Assembly: GCF_026250525.1 (NCBI RefSeq)
Contig: NZ_CP111059.1
Coordinates: forward strand, 62,001-126,000
DNA length: 64,000 nucleotides
Direction: 5' to 3'
Origin: Chondrinema litorale
GTDB taxonomy: Bacteria; Bacteroidota; Bacteroidia; Cytophagales; Flammeovirgaceae
The position numbers and the translations under genes were made by a program. This document shows positions 25,474 through 35,300 of the stretch, piece after piece; position 1 is the first letter of the stretch; every line of letters begins with the position of its first letter. The notes under the pieces were generated by a model. That model searched no databases and had not been told where the DNA came from. It worked only from the letters and a program-made list of their open reading frames with translations.

Positions 25474-27120
25474 CTATTTCGATATGGCTTGCAGTTCACT
25501 AAGCAATGCTTCAAAAGAATTCTTTTTAGTTACATGAATATAATTACCCTGCCCAGCTTCTGCCAAATGCTTTAATTGTGTTTCATTCTCCACTTGCCAT
25601 CCAAAACTAAAAACTGATAAATGAATACCTTTTTCTGTTGCTTCATTTACGTCTTTTATTGTCTCTTCAAACACAGTAAAATCACCGTCAGAAGCCAGAA
25701 TAACTCTATTATTTCCTTGTTCTATAAATTCTTTTTCTGCAAGTTGGTAAGCAAGTTTAATCCCTTTTTGCGCATTCGTTCTTCCACTAGAAGTTAGTTT
25801 AGACAATGTATATAAACTCTGTTTGTCAGTGAATGAGACATTTTCAAGAATTACGCGAGCATTATCAGAGTAAATCACTACAGAAAGTCGGTCTTCTTTT
25901 CTCATCACTTCAGATAATTGACTGATGGCTTCTTTGAGTAAAGGTAATTTTTCAGGCTGATTCATACTGCCTGATACATCTAACAACAAAACTGTATGGT
26001 TATAAGCAAAACCCTCCATAGAGATTTTTTGCTCCGCCTTTTCATTTTGCTGCTTCAGCAAGGGATATTGAAACTTATAAAGCCCCAGTTCGATTACCGA
26101 TTGTAAAAGAAATGCTGGTGCCTCTCCCATATTTTCCATAGCACTCACTCTGGCAAAGTTGTTATAACTTTCTACTGCCCAATTAAACTCATTTACAATA
26201 TATTCATAAGGTTTTGGTGAATATGTTTCTAGAGGGATATAACCATAGTACTCACCCATCATTTTTCTTATTTTCTCTATAAACTTATCATAACGATTTG
26301 GCGCACTGTTTCCATCATAAGATCCTGTTTCTTTTATATTCTGAGTATTTATAGATCGATTTTTTTGTAACTCAGTTAGCATCAAACCCAGTTGAAGAGT
26401 ATCTAATTGATTCTGCTTAGAAAATTTTCCTATTCTTGCCATTTCCAAATAGTTTCGCGCTGTGTCTATAACTATTTTCATAGCAGTAGCACCTTTAACC
26501 CAAGAGTTTTGACCACTACTGCAATACCTTTTATGAATTTGTAATGCCAATGCTTCAAATTGCAAAGAGAGATTTCGATAGTCAGTGTTGATTTTATCCA
26601 GTTCTGCTAAGTACTTATAAGCTTGATTTACAGTTGTTGTATCTGTTTTTCTGGGATTAAAGTTTGTAAGCTCCGAAAACTGTCTACCAATAATTACTTG
26701 TTGTTCTTGAAGTTGCCATAAGGAATCAAAAAGCAGGATCACTTTTTCTCTATATTCTGTAGGAATTTCTTTAGCTGCTATTTTGGCTTTTTCATAATCA
26801 CTTACAGGAAGCTTTAAGTATTTTGTAATAGCAAAATAAGGAACTGCTCCTTGCAAAATATTTTCTCCTTCTTTATGCACATTTTTATTTAAATCTTCAT
26901 TGTACCTTGAGTAGCTTCTTTGGTTTTTCCATGTCGATCGTACACACTTGTTTATAACTTTTATTTGCTGATTTAAAGCAGCAGCAATTGATGCTTGACC
27001 CTCATCTTGTTTCGCAGCAACTGGAGTTGCTAAATAATGCATTAAACACAAGAAAAATATCAATAAAAAAAAGCGATATGGTTTGTCAGGTAAAATAGTA
27101 ATTAGTGAAGTGGTTTTCAT
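25474..27120 (-). CDS. Secreted VWA-domain protein
   Basis: 548 residues with a signal peptide ending PVAAKQ. The first 350 residues are helical and of unknown role. The C-terminal third is a von Willebrand factor A domain: the metal-binding MIDAS motif DVSGSMN is at about residue 382, followed by LSVVIYSDNARVIL, a threonine-containing SSGRTNAQKGIKLAY and ILASDGDFTVF. VWA domains bind protein partners through a divalent cation. The gene's stop is four bases from the stop of the HTH gene at 25469, so the two converge. It is probably involved in surface complex assembly. Confidence 0.8.
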   Translation of the reverse strand: MKTTSLITILPDKPYRFFLLIFFLCLMHYLATPVAAKQDEGQASIAAALNQQIKVINKCVRSTWKNQRSYSRYNEDLNKNVHKEGENILQGAVPYFAITKYLKLPVSDYEKAKIAAKEIPTEYREKVILLFDSLWQLQEQQVIIGRQFSELTNFNPRKTDTTTVNQAYKYLAELDKINTDYRNLSLQFEALALQIHKRYCSSGQNSWVKGATAMKIVIDTARNYLEMARIGKFSKQNQLDTLQLGLMLTELQKNRSINTQNIKETGSYDGNSAPNRYDKFIEKIRKMMGEYYGYIPLETYSPKPYEYIVNEFNWAVESYNNFARVSAMENMGEAPAFLLQSVIELGLYKFQYPLLKQQNEKAEQKISMEGFAYNHTVLLLDVSGSMNQPEKLPLLKEAISQLSEVMRKEDRLSVVIYSDNARVILENVSFTDKQSLYTLSKLTSSGRTNAQKGIKLAYQLAEKEFIEQGNNRVILASDGDFTVFEETIKDVNEATEKGIHLSVFSFGWQVENETQLKHLAEAGQGNYIHVTKKNSFEALLSELQAISK

Positions 27121-27818
27121 GTTTAATTCTTCAATAGCAATTGAATTATTGTTTATTTGATTCTATCATTTATTACTACTAATGAAGCCTATTTTTTCTG
27201 AAAATATTGCTTTTTACTAATTTTTGCGCCTTTCTGAATTTACAAATTCATTCAATAATTAATATTTCTCATTTTGTAATTGTGTTTTTGCTTACAATTG
27301 AATTTGTATTAACCATCAAAATATTTTGCCCGACAAGGTCATTCCTGAAAAGTTAACATATCTTAAAGAAGACAACATCTATTTCAATAAAATTGAATCT
27401 GCTAATAGTATCATGATTGCCAACCTTAACAAGCTAAAAACTTTGTATTTTGGACAGAAAATAAAGAAACTCCAAAAAATTCCCTTCATATAACATTATA
27501 AACGATCCATTAAATAGCTCAGGTTTAATCTATCCCCTCTATGTTTTACAGGCATAATTTAGCTTTGTAAAATAGCTAATTGTAACTGATCGAACATGCT
27601 CCCGTATTGTTAACTAAGTATATACTTAGCCTTAACCTACATTATTACCCTCGTTAAATTTAGGAGACGTATTAGTTTACCTTTTTAAGTTTCTTAAATT
27701 AAATTATTACATTTATATAGATTACAAATACTTCTAGCGAGCTAACAGCAAATTAATCGCAAACCGAATTTCATTTTTTTAAGGAAAATATTTTTTATCA
27801 AGTTCTCTGAGCATAATT
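27121..27818. other. 698-bp intergenic region with a possible gene remnant
   Basis: Between the VWA gene and the secreted protein gene nothing like a complete gene is seen. A plus-strand open frame from about 27302 to 27493 (64 codons) encodes LPDKVIPEKLTYLKEDN and NSIMIANLNKLKTLYFGQKI with no ATG near its start. The spacing of leucines and asparagines is reminiscent of a leucine-rich repeat. It may be a degraded fragment. The rest is AT-rich and featureless. Confidence 0.3.
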
Positions 27819-29015
27819 ATGAATATTTCGACCAATCTATTGTTTCCAATCAAAAAGCAAAAACTGTTATTAATGGTTTTAATGGTAGGATTTTGTACAA
27901 AAATACTAGCACAATCAGATGAGGTTATTTACTTTCCTGATTCGCGCCCAACCAAAATATCAACTTTTGAAATCAACTCTAGTCATGTAAAATACAAAGC
28001 AAAAAATAATTCTACAGGCCAGTATAGCCATATCTTTAAACAAGACATTATGATGGCCTTCTATCCTTTAGGCACTTATCATGTTTACTCTGAAACACAA
28101 AAAGACTTAGTTAGTGTAAATTACTCTTCTCCATCAAACGATAAAATTGATAAGCTACTAACAAAAGATGGGAATGTAATCGCAGCAGAAATTAACACTG
28201 TAGAAACTCAAAATACACCAAATAAAATAGTTTATAAGGATACAAAAACAGGAAGCCAAGGTAACATAGCTCAAAGTGACTTAAGCATTATTCTTTACAA
28301 AGATGGTAAGTATCAATTATTTGATTTACCCTCTGAGGTTGCTAAAGTTTTACTAAAAGCAAGTGATGATGTACTGGCAGTTAGTAATCCGTCAACAGAG
28401 AATAACAATACTGTACCAGAAACTACTATTCCTGAAAACACTACACCGGATAATAATTTTCCGGAAGATGGGCATATTTCTGATAATGTTATTATTGATG
28501 ATGATCCGAATCTATCAAATGTGGATACTCAACTATTTAGAGATAAGGCATTAGCTAAAACCAGAGAATTAGAGGATTACTTAACGCTCGTGGCGAATAA
28601 GAAGACACCTTTCCAGAAAGCTAATGATGCTATTGATGCTGCTGTTAAGCTATTTATTGATGAAAAGAGGATGATGGAGGTTTCTTCGGTAAATAGAACC
28701 GATGTAACAAAATATAAGCTCAGGACTTATTTTGAGAAATTAAAACTACTTAAGTACGATGAAGTGCGAGTGTCTTGGTCTGATATAAGCTATGTGAGCA
28801 AAATAGAAAAAGGAGAAGATGGTAACTTTTATGGTATTGTTACCTTCCAACAGAAATTCGAAGGCTTTATAGATGGTAATCTTGAGTATTCAGACATTAC
28901 TAAAAAGAATATTACTGTGATTCTTAAAACATATGACAAATACATCGAAGGCGAAAAAACAACGCTTTGGGATGTTTACCTCGGTGATATTGGAGTTGTA
29001 AATACGAAATATTAG
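27819..29015 (+). CDS. Secreted hypothetical protein with internal repeat
   Basis: 398 residues. A signal-like segment (LLLMVLMVGFCTKILAQ) is followed by two divergent copies of a strand-rich unit, one around FEINSSHVKYKAKNNSTGQY (about 50-100) and one around NTPNKIVYKDTKTGSQGN (about 130-175). An acidic, Pro/Thr/Asn-rich linker (about 185-240) leads to a C-terminal domain with VANKKTPFQKANDAIDAAVK and paired strands ending WDVYLGDIGVVNTKY. No family was recognised. It converges with the cadherin-repeat protease gene across a 40-base gap that contains a terminator. Confidence 0.6.
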   Translation: MNISTNLLFPIKKQKLLLMVLMVGFCTKILAQSDEVIYFPDSRPTKISTFEINSSHVKYKAKNNSTGQYSHIFKQDIMMAFYPLGTYHVYSETQKDLVSVNYSSPSNDKIDKLLTKDGNVIAAEINTVETQNTPNKIVYKDTKTGSQGNIAQSDLSIILYKDGKYQLFDLPSEVAKVLLKASDDVLAVSNPSTENNNTVPETTIPENTTPDNNFPEDGHISDNVIIDDDPNLSNVDTQLFRDKALAKTRELEDYLTLVANKKTPFQKANDAIDAAVKLFIDEKRMMEVSSVNRTDVTKYKLRTYFEKLKLLKYDEVRVSWSDISYVSKIEKGEDGNFYGIVTFQQKFEGFIDGNLEYSDITKKNITVILKTYDKYIEGEKTTLWDVYLGDIGVVNTKY

Positions 29016-29022
29016 AAATTTT

Positions 29023-29052
29023 AAAAGCTTAGGTATTTCTACCTGAGCTTTT
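29023..29052. terminator. Bidirectional terminator between convergent genes
   Basis: Arms AAAAGCTTAGGT (29023-29034) and ACCTGAGCTTTT (29041-29052) pair except for one mismatch around a six-base loop, with A-rich sequence on the left and TTTTATTTT on the right. This layout serves both the plus-strand gene ending at 29015 and the minus-strand gene ending at 29056. Confidence 0.75.
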
Positions 29053-29055
29053 ATT

Positions 29056-32000
29056 TTATCTCTTAATCACTCTCAAATTTTTAGATAAATTATCGCTTTG
29101 TATTCTAATTAGATACATTCCCTTTGATAAATCTGGAAGGGTGAGTTGGTCAGCATAATTTAACTGTTGCTTCTGAATATTTTCGTTTTTGATTAACCTT
29201 CCTGAAAGATCCAAAACCCTCAATTCTAATTCTCCAATATACTCATTATCAATTTCGTAATTTAACACATCTCCAAACGGATTCGGAAAGAAGGTTACTC
29301 CTTGGAGTTCTTGATAGTTATCAGTTGCAGTAACATATAGTACTTCCGTCCATGTTTTTGTATCGTTAATACTCAATTTTATTTTTACACTATCATCTCC
29401 ATTTTCTACAGGAATCTTATTTAGCTCTTTCTCAACAACACTTACCTGATAATCAGACTTTATCAAATAATTTCCAGCATTTACTTGGTGAAATGTAAAG
29501 TTTCCATCTTCATCTGATGTTGTATTTGAGAGTATCTCTTCTGTTTGGAAATCTAACAAATACACTGGAACACCTGATAAGATTACTTCTTCGTTTGTTC
29601 TTCCTCCAGCGTTTTCATCCGTTTTATAGGCTGTTCCACTAATTGTTTCTTCTCCTGTTAAAGCAGCTGTTTTTTCCAGTAAATTAATGGTATAATCTGT
29701 AACATCGGAATTCAGGTTAATAATACTAGCTTCCGACATAATAAGCGCATTACCTGAATATGTTGGTACACCTAGAGCTTCAAACTTAATATCTGGTGAA
29801 TATTTGAGGATATAATTACCTGTGTCTAATCCTGTAAATTCGAAACTACTCGAACTACCTAAGTTGAGTTCTGATACTAGCTCATAGTTTTGCTTATTAT
29901 ATAAAGCAATGATGCCTTCTTCAACTTCGGCATTTGTATGATCAATTATATTACCAGCCAATCTAAAGTTTTCAGCAATATCGGCAATGTAAATTTCAAT
30001 CACTTCTTCGTAAGAACCACTATCAGCATCTACCACCTTTACACGTATAGAGTATGTATTTTTCACTTCATAATCGAATGATTGATTTGCATATAGTGTA
30101 TCATTGGATATATAAAATGCACCATTATCATCGCTGCCCGTTCCTTCTACAAGTGAGAATACATGCGCATCGTCTCTATCTACATCAACTGCTTTCAAAA
30201 TACTGATAACATCACCTGTACCTCCATGCTCTGCAATACTATTAGTATTTAATATTATCCCCGAAGGTGCCGAATTACCGGCTTCATTAATAATACTAAT
30301 TACGAATATTGCTTCTGTTGATCCTCCATTTCCATCATCACTTTTTACTTTGATGTAATATCTGTTTTGCGTGTCGTAATTGAAAGTAATAGCTGTTTTT
30401 ACTAAAGATCCTTCCAGTGTAAATGCAGTATTATCGTCCCAATTAGATACCAAAGTATAAGTATGTATATCACCTAAATCTGGATCGCTTGTGCTTAATG
30501 ATCCTACTATTGACCCAATTTCGGCAGTTTCAGAAATATTGGAGCTACTTATTGAAATTGATGTTGGAGGACTATTCTCAGTTTCATCTGTTATAGAAAT
30601 TGTAAACGATTTCTCAAAAATCTTATCATTTGTATCTGTCGTTCTTACTCTTATCGAATAACTGCTTTTAGTTTCATAATCGAATGCCTCAGTAGTCTTC
30701 AATTTACTACCATCAATACTAAAAGATGAATTATCTGTATCACCAGTTCCTGATACCAGATTGTATGTATGTGTGTCACCTATATCTGAATCTGTTGTGC
30801 TAAACGAACCCACTTCAGTACCAACAGCCTGGTTTTCTTTAATAGATAAATTACTTAATGTAATGTTTGATGGTGCAGAATCTTCCGATTCATCTGTGAT
30901 TGTTACCGTAAATACCTTCACATAGGTTTTACCTCCCGAATCTTTGGTTTGAATTCGAACTGAATAACTGTCTTTTGTCTCGTAGTTAAGCTCGGTTGCT
31001 GTTTTCAGCTTACTACCATCAATACTAAATGACGCATTATCCGTATCACCAGTTCCTGACACAAAACTATATGTAAAACTATCGCCCGAATCAGCATCTG
31101 TGGTACTCAATATGCCAACTTCTGTACCTATTGGCTGATTCTCTTTTACTGATGATTTACTTAAACTGATATTCGTTGGGGCTGTATTCTCTACTTCATC
31201 TGTAATCGAAATTGTGAATGCCTTTTCAAACGCCTCTCCTGCTGCATCTTTGGTTTCTATAACTACCGAATAGCTTGTTTTACCTTCATAATCAAATTTA
31301 GCGGCTGTCAGTAACTTATTCCCGCTAATGCTAAATGATGAATTATCTCCTTCTCCCTCAGGCAAACTATATGTAAAACTATCGCCCGAATCAGCATCTG
31401 TGGTACTCAATGTGCCTATCTCCGTGCCGATTGGCTCATTCTCTTTTATTGATGAGTTACTTAAACCAATATTTGTTGGAGCAGAGTTTTCTGGCTCATC
31501 TGTAATTGAAATGGTAAATGTCTTTTCAAACGCCTCTCCTGCTGCATCTTTGGTTTCTATAACTACCGAATAGCTTGTTTTACCTTCATAATCAAATTTA
31601 GCGGCTGTAAGTAACTTGTTCCCACTGATGCTAAATGATGAATTATCTCCTTCTCCCTCAGGCAAACTATATGTAAAACTATCACCCACATCAGCATCTG
31701 TGGTACTCAGTGTGCCGACCTCTGTACCTATTGGCTCATTCTCTTTTACTGATGATTTACTTAAACCAATATTTGTTGGAGCAGAGTTTTCTGGCTCATC
31801 TGTAATTGAAATGGTAAATGTCTTTTCAAACGCCTCTCCTGCTGCATCTTTGGTTTCTATAACTACCGAATAGCTTGTTTTACCTTCATAATCAAATTTA
31901 GCGGCTGTAAGTAACTTGTTCCCACTGATGCTAAATGATGAATTATCTCCTTCTCCCTCAGGCAAACTATATGTAAAACTATCACCCACATCAGCATCTG

Positions 32001-34017
32001 TGGTACTCAGTGTGCCGACCTCTGTACCTATTGGCTCATTCTCTTTTACTGATGATTTACTTAAACCAATATTTGTTGGAGCAGAGTTTTCTGGCTCATC
32101 TGTAATTGAAATGGTAAATGTCTTTTCAAACGCCTCTCCTGCTGCATCTTTGGTTTCTATAACTACCGAATAGCTTGTTTTACCTTCATAATCAAATTTA
32201 GCGGCTGTAAGTAACTTGTTCCCACTGATGCTAAATGATGAATTATCTCCTTCTCCCTCAGGCAAACTATATGTAAAGCTATCTCCCACATCAGCATCTG
32301 TGGTACTCAGTGTGCCGACCTCTGTACCTATTGGCTCATTCTCTTTTACTGATGATTTACTTAAACCAATATTTGTTGGGGCTGTATTCTCTACTTCATC
32401 TGTAATCGAAATTGTGAATGTCTTTTCAAACGCCTCTCCTGCTGCATCTTTGGTTTCTATAACTACCGAATAGCTTGTTTTACCTTCATAATCAAATTTA
32501 GCGGCTGTCAGTAACTTATTCCCACTGATGCTAAATGATGAATTATCTCCTTCTCCCTCAGGCAAACTATATGTAAAACTATCACCCGCATCAGCATCAG
32601 TAGTACTCAATGTGCCTATCTCCGTGCCGATTGGCTCATTCTCTTTTATTGACGAATTGCTTAATATAATATCCGTTGGAGCATTGTTCACTGGTTCTGC
32701 CACTTTCCGAACTCTTATATAATCTACTGCTCCCCAACTACTATTTCCTTCTATGGTTAAAAAATGACTTCCGACTTCAAGACTATTTTTTGTACCTCGC
32801 ATTTCCCCCCAATAACTTCCACCAAATGTAGCATATATTGAAGATATCGTAGTTTCATCACCAATCAACTCTACAGCCTCATTATCAACAGTAAACAAAT
32901 AAGAATCTGGCCAATAAGCATTTCCACTCTCAGCATTCCCACTTCTCAACCTTACACTAATTTCGTAACTTCCTGCCTCTGCTATATCAAAATCTACTTT
33001 TAGCTTATCTCCATCATCAAAGAGTGTAACAGCTATACCTTCAAAGTCATCGGATATAGGGTCTTCAAATATTACAATATCCGACTTGGTACCAACTTCA
33101 TTTACAACTGTATAATTATTTTCAATTTGGATGATCTCATCATCAATGTTCTCTTTATGGTATTTTATAGTTGATCTCTTATCATAAAATCCTTGAAGCA
33201 TTCTAGCAAACTGACCTTCTGAAAAATACTTCATACAGCCTCCGTTTGAATAAGACATAATGTTTTTCACATCTGGCTGATATGACTGCCCATTAGCATC
33301 TATTAGATTTCCAGCATATTCACAATTTCCATCTACTAATTGATCAAGATTGGGATCAGCAGGGGTATCACAAACCATATCACCTGCTACATCACAATTT
33401 GAACCATCTACCAATTCGCTAGTGGTTCCATTATCAGTTGCTCCATGAGTATGATACAAGTCAAAAAAGTGGCCTATTTCATGGGCTAAAGTATTATCGC
33501 TGTAAAGTGTATTATCACTAGAAACAAATACTACTTTTGGTCCTGGTGGTAAATAAGCATATCCACCTACTTCAACTCCATTTTTGTAAATTTCATTAGG
33601 AAAGAAAACATTTATCGTATTATTATCTGCATATGCATTTCTAAGCAAATATTCTTGTTCTGCGGAAAAATCATAAAATTGATCGTCATCTATATAAGTT
33701 ACATTATCTATATAGAACTGAATATTTACTCTGCTAAAATACCAATTAGTAGCTTTTACATCATGCTCAATGTCTTGTAGTTGGGTTACACTCGTTCCAC
33801 TTGATGTTCTAATCAAAAAAATCTTTAATGCTATATATGTGATATTTTCTTTATCTATTAATGCCTCTAGATCTTCTGCAGAAGTAGACTTAAGTCTTAA
33901 TGACATTAATTGCTCGGGCGTAGGTGAAACCGTACCACAAGACATTTGTGCCTTACTTAGGTTGGAAAATAATAGAATGACTAGTGTTATGTTAATTAGA
34001 TTGATCGGACTCTTCAT
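29056..34017 (-). CDS. Giant M43-like metalloprotease with cadherin repeats and T9SS tail
   Basis: 1653 residues. Signal peptide (LINITLVILLFSNLSKAQ) and propeptide-like section lead to a pappalysin/cytophagalysin-type zinc site, HEIGHFFDLYHTHG (ligands H179, H183, H189; catalytic E180), with a Met-turn in NIMSYSNGGCMKYF. A CBM6-like galactose-binding segment follows (about 310-430, VDYIRVRKV). Then come at least nine cadherin-type repeats of about 100 residues, each starting near APTNIGLS and ending in FTISITDE. The tail has two Cna/SdrD-like carboxypeptidase-regulatory domains (about 1370-1560) and a type IX C-terminal sorting domain (FFPNPFGDVLNYEI, LSGRLIKNENI, GMYLIRIQSDN). The protein is likely surface-attached and Ca2+-stabilised. 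The conserved metzincin glycine is aspartate here (D186). Confidence 0.9.
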   Translation of the reverse strand: MKSPINLINITLVILLFSNLSKAQMSCGTVSPTPEQLMSLRLKSTSAEDLEALIDKENITYIALKIFLIRTSSGTSVTQLQDIEHDVKATNWYFSRVNIQFYIDNVTYIDDDQFYDFSAEQEYLLRNAYADNNTINVFFPNEIYKNGVEVGGYAYLPPGPKVVFVSSDNTLYSDNTLAHEIGHFFDLYHTHGATDNGTTSELVDGSNCDVAGDMVCDTPADPNLDQLVDGNCEYAGNLIDANGQSYQPDVKNIMSYSNGGCMKYFSEGQFARMLQGFYDKRSTIKYHKENIDDEIIQIENNYTVVNEVGTKSDIVIFEDPISDDFEGIAVTLFDDGDKLKVDFDIAEAGSYEISVRLRSGNAESGNAYWPDSYLFTVDNEAVELIGDETTISSIYATFGGSYWGEMRGTKNSLEVGSHFLTIEGNSSWGAVDYIRVRKVAEPVNNAPTDIILSNSSIKENEPIGTEIGTLSTTDADAGDSFTYSLPEGEGDNSSFSISGNKLLTAAKFDYEGKTSYSVVIETKDAAGEAFEKTFTISITDEVENTAPTNIGLSKSSVKENEPIGTEVGTLSTTDADVGDSFTYSLPEGEGDNSSFSISGNKLLTAAKFDYEGKTSYSVVIETKDAAGEAFEKTFTISITDEPENSAPTNIGLSKSSVKENEPIGTEVGTLSTTDADVGDSFTYSLPEGEGDNSSFSISGNKLLTAAKFDYEGKTSYSVVIETKDAAGEAFEKTFTISITDEPENSAPTNIGLSKSSVKENEPIGTEVGTLSTTDADVGDSFTYSLPEGEGDNSSFSISGNKLLTAAKFDYEGKTSYSVVIETKDAAGEAFEKTFTISITDEPENSAPTNIGLSNSSIKENEPIGTEIGTLSTTDADSGDSFTYSLPEGEGDNSSFSISGNKLLTAAKFDYEGKTSYSVVIETKDAAGEAFEKAFTISITDEVENTAPTNISLSKSSVKENQPIGTEVGILSTTDADSGDSFTYSFVSGTGDTDNASFSIDGSKLKTATELNYETKDSYSVRIQTKDSGGKTYVKVFTVTITDESEDSAPSNITLSNLSIKENQAVGTEVGSFSTTDSDIGDTHTYNLVSGTGDTDNSSFSIDGSKLKTTEAFDYETKSSYSIRVRTTDTNDKIFEKSFTISITDETENSPPTSISISSSNISETAEIGSIVGSLSTSDPDLGDIHTYTLVSNWDDNTAFTLEGSLVKTAITFNYDTQNRYYIKVKSDDGNGGSTEAIFVISIINEAGNSAPSGIILNTNSIAEHGGTGDVISILKAVDVDRDDAHVFSLVEGTGSDDNGAFYISNDTLYANQSFDYEVKNTYSIRVKVVDADSGSYEEVIEIYIADIAENFRLAGNIIDHTNAEVEEGIIALYNKQNYELVSELNLGSSSSFEFTGLDTGNYILKYSPDIKFEALGVPTYSGNALIMSEASIINLNSDVTDYTINLLEKTAALTGEETISGTAYKTDENAGGRTNEEVILSGVPVYLLDFQTEEILSNTTSDEDGNFTFHQVNAGNYLIKSDYQVSVVEKELNKIPVENGDDSVKIKLSINDTKTWTEVLYVTATDNYQELQGVTFFPNPFGDVLNYEIDNEYIGELELRVLDLSGRLIKNENIQKQQLNYADQLTLPDLSKGMYLIRIQSDNLSKNLRVIKR
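31201..32700. repeat. Tandem 300-bp DNA repeats within the protease gene
   Basis: Five units of exactly 300 bp encode cadherin repeats and keep the same reading frame. Their common marker GCTAAATGATGAATTATC recurs at 31330, 31630, 31930, 32230 and 32530. Bases 31457-31977 and 31757-32277 are identical over more than 500 bp, so two central units are perfect copies. The flanking units differ by only a few percent. Recombination between units would add or remove whole 100-residue domains. Confidence 0.9.
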
Positions 34018-34374
34018 TCTCGAAACGTTTCAGTTAGTAATATTACTATTGTAAAATTGTATTGTAATTTCACGCAAGTTTCTTATACCTAATTTAATTT
34101 ATTTTCTTTTATTTATAATACAGAACATTACATGTTAACGTTTATTTACAATTTATTGAATGTAATCAATTGAATTGCAGCAACTTACATTCATTCTTCT
34201 TTTCCTAAACAAATTATAACCTCTATGTAATGTTTGTTGCATATTATTGCACAAATTTTCTGCCTTTCATAAATTGAAGTAAAAGGTTTTTTACATTTTT
34301 TCTTTTAGAATATCCTTTTCTATAATTTTTCCCATTAAACTCTGGATTGATTCGAAATTGATTATATTCCAACT
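34018..34374. other. 357-bp divergent upstream region
   Basis: The region lies between the start of the protease gene on the left and the BRO-N gene on the right. It is AT-rich and must hold both promoters, but no certain -33/-7 pair or palindrome was recognised. No open frame with gene character is seen. Confidence 0.4.
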
Positions 34375-35136
34375 ATGAATGAAATTAAATTGTTTGAAAG
34401 CCAAGAGATTAGATCAGTTTACCATAATGATGAGTGGTATTTTGTTGTAGTCGATGTTGTATCCGCCCTTACAGAAAGTAAAGATTCATCTCAATATATA
34501 AGAAGACTCCGCCAAAGAGACGAAGAACTAAATAAAGGGTGGGTACAAATTGTACTCCCCCTTTCAGTAGAAACAAAAGGAGGCAAACAAAAAATTAACT
34601 GTGCAAATAAAGAAGGTATTTTTAGAATAATACAATCGATTCCTTCTAAAAAGGCAGAACCATTTAAACGTTGGTTGGCAAAAACAGCTAGTGATGTAAT
34701 TGACGAAAAAACAAATAAAAGACTAGCTGCCTATAAAAAACTAAAGGAATCTCAAAAACGGCTTTTGCTTAATGTAAAAGAAAGAGGTGTTGATGAAGAA
34801 GGTTTTAAAAAAATAGTTGAAGATGGTGATAGTTCTTTGTTTGGAGGAATCGATGTAAAACAAAAATACCAGATTGAAGATGAGGAAAACGCAGATGATT
34901 TTATGAATTCTCTTCTTCTTTATGGAAAAGGATTTGCCACAGAAATTACTAATCATAACACAAGCAAAGAAAATTTGCAAGGCGAAAACGACATCTCCAA
35001 CGAGCATCAATCTAATAACGATTTAATACGAAGTAACCTTCTTCAAAAAAATATAATCCCTGAAGACTTACCACCTGAGGAAAAATTGAAGCAATCTCAA
35101 CTTGAAAAAAAGAAACAGAATAAATTAGATAAATAG
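34375..35136 (+). CDS. BRO-N domain protein
   Basis: 253 residues, cytoplasmic. The first 110 residues match the BRO N-terminal DNA-binding domain: MNEIKLFESQEIRSVYHNDE, WYFVVVDVVSALTESKDSSQ, YIRRLRQRDEEL, and CANKEGIFRIIQSIPSKKAE followed by PFKRWLAKTASDVID. The C-terminal part is charged and low-complexity, ending in a basic ...KKQNKLDK tail. BRO-N proteins are phage antirepressors and plasmid- or phage-borne regulators. Its location 165 bases before the first iteron suggests a role in replicon biology or a phage relic. The C-terminal half matches nothing I recognise. Confidence 0.8.
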   Translation: MNEIKLFESQEIRSVYHNDEWYFVVVDVVSALTESKDSSQYIRRLRQRDEELNKGWVQIVLPLSVETKGGKQKINCANKEGIFRIIQSIPSKKAEPFKRWLAKTASDVIDEKTNKRLAAYKKLKESQKRLLLNVKERGVDEEGFKKIVEDGDSSLFGGIDVKQKYQIEDEENADDFMNSLLLYGKGFATEITNHNTSKENLQGENDISNEHQSNNDLIRSNLLQKNIIPEDLPPEEKLKQSQLEKKKQNKLDK

Positions 35137-35138
35137 CT

Positions 35139-35159
35139 ACTTAAAGTAAAACTTTAAGT
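35139..35159 (+). other. AT-rich stem-loop after the BRO-N gene
   Basis: Perfect arms ACTTAAAG (35139-35146) and CTTTAAGT (35152-35159) with a five-base loop lie just after the BRO-N stop codon. A weak T-tail follows, so it may be a poor terminator or part of the origin. It is included because it borders the iteron region. Confidence 0.35.
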
Positions 35160-35300
35160 GATTTAGTTATACTTATAATAAAAAAAAGAAACATCAACCA
35201 TTATAAGATTTACCTAAATTGTTGTTTTATAAATAGTTTTAATAGTTTATTGTTTTACTTTGTATAACTATTTGACAATCAAACTTTTAAGTTATTTAAT

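Noticed and set aside
27302..27493. A leucine-rich repeat gene
   Set aside because: Only 64 codons, no start codon, no repeat unit clearly visible; kept only as a possible remnant inside the intergenic entry.
31328..32722. Repeated plus-strand open frames of about 85 codons opposite the cadherin repeats
   Set aside because: They recur only because the DNA repeats recur; the minus-strand frame carries the domain sequence and the long gene.
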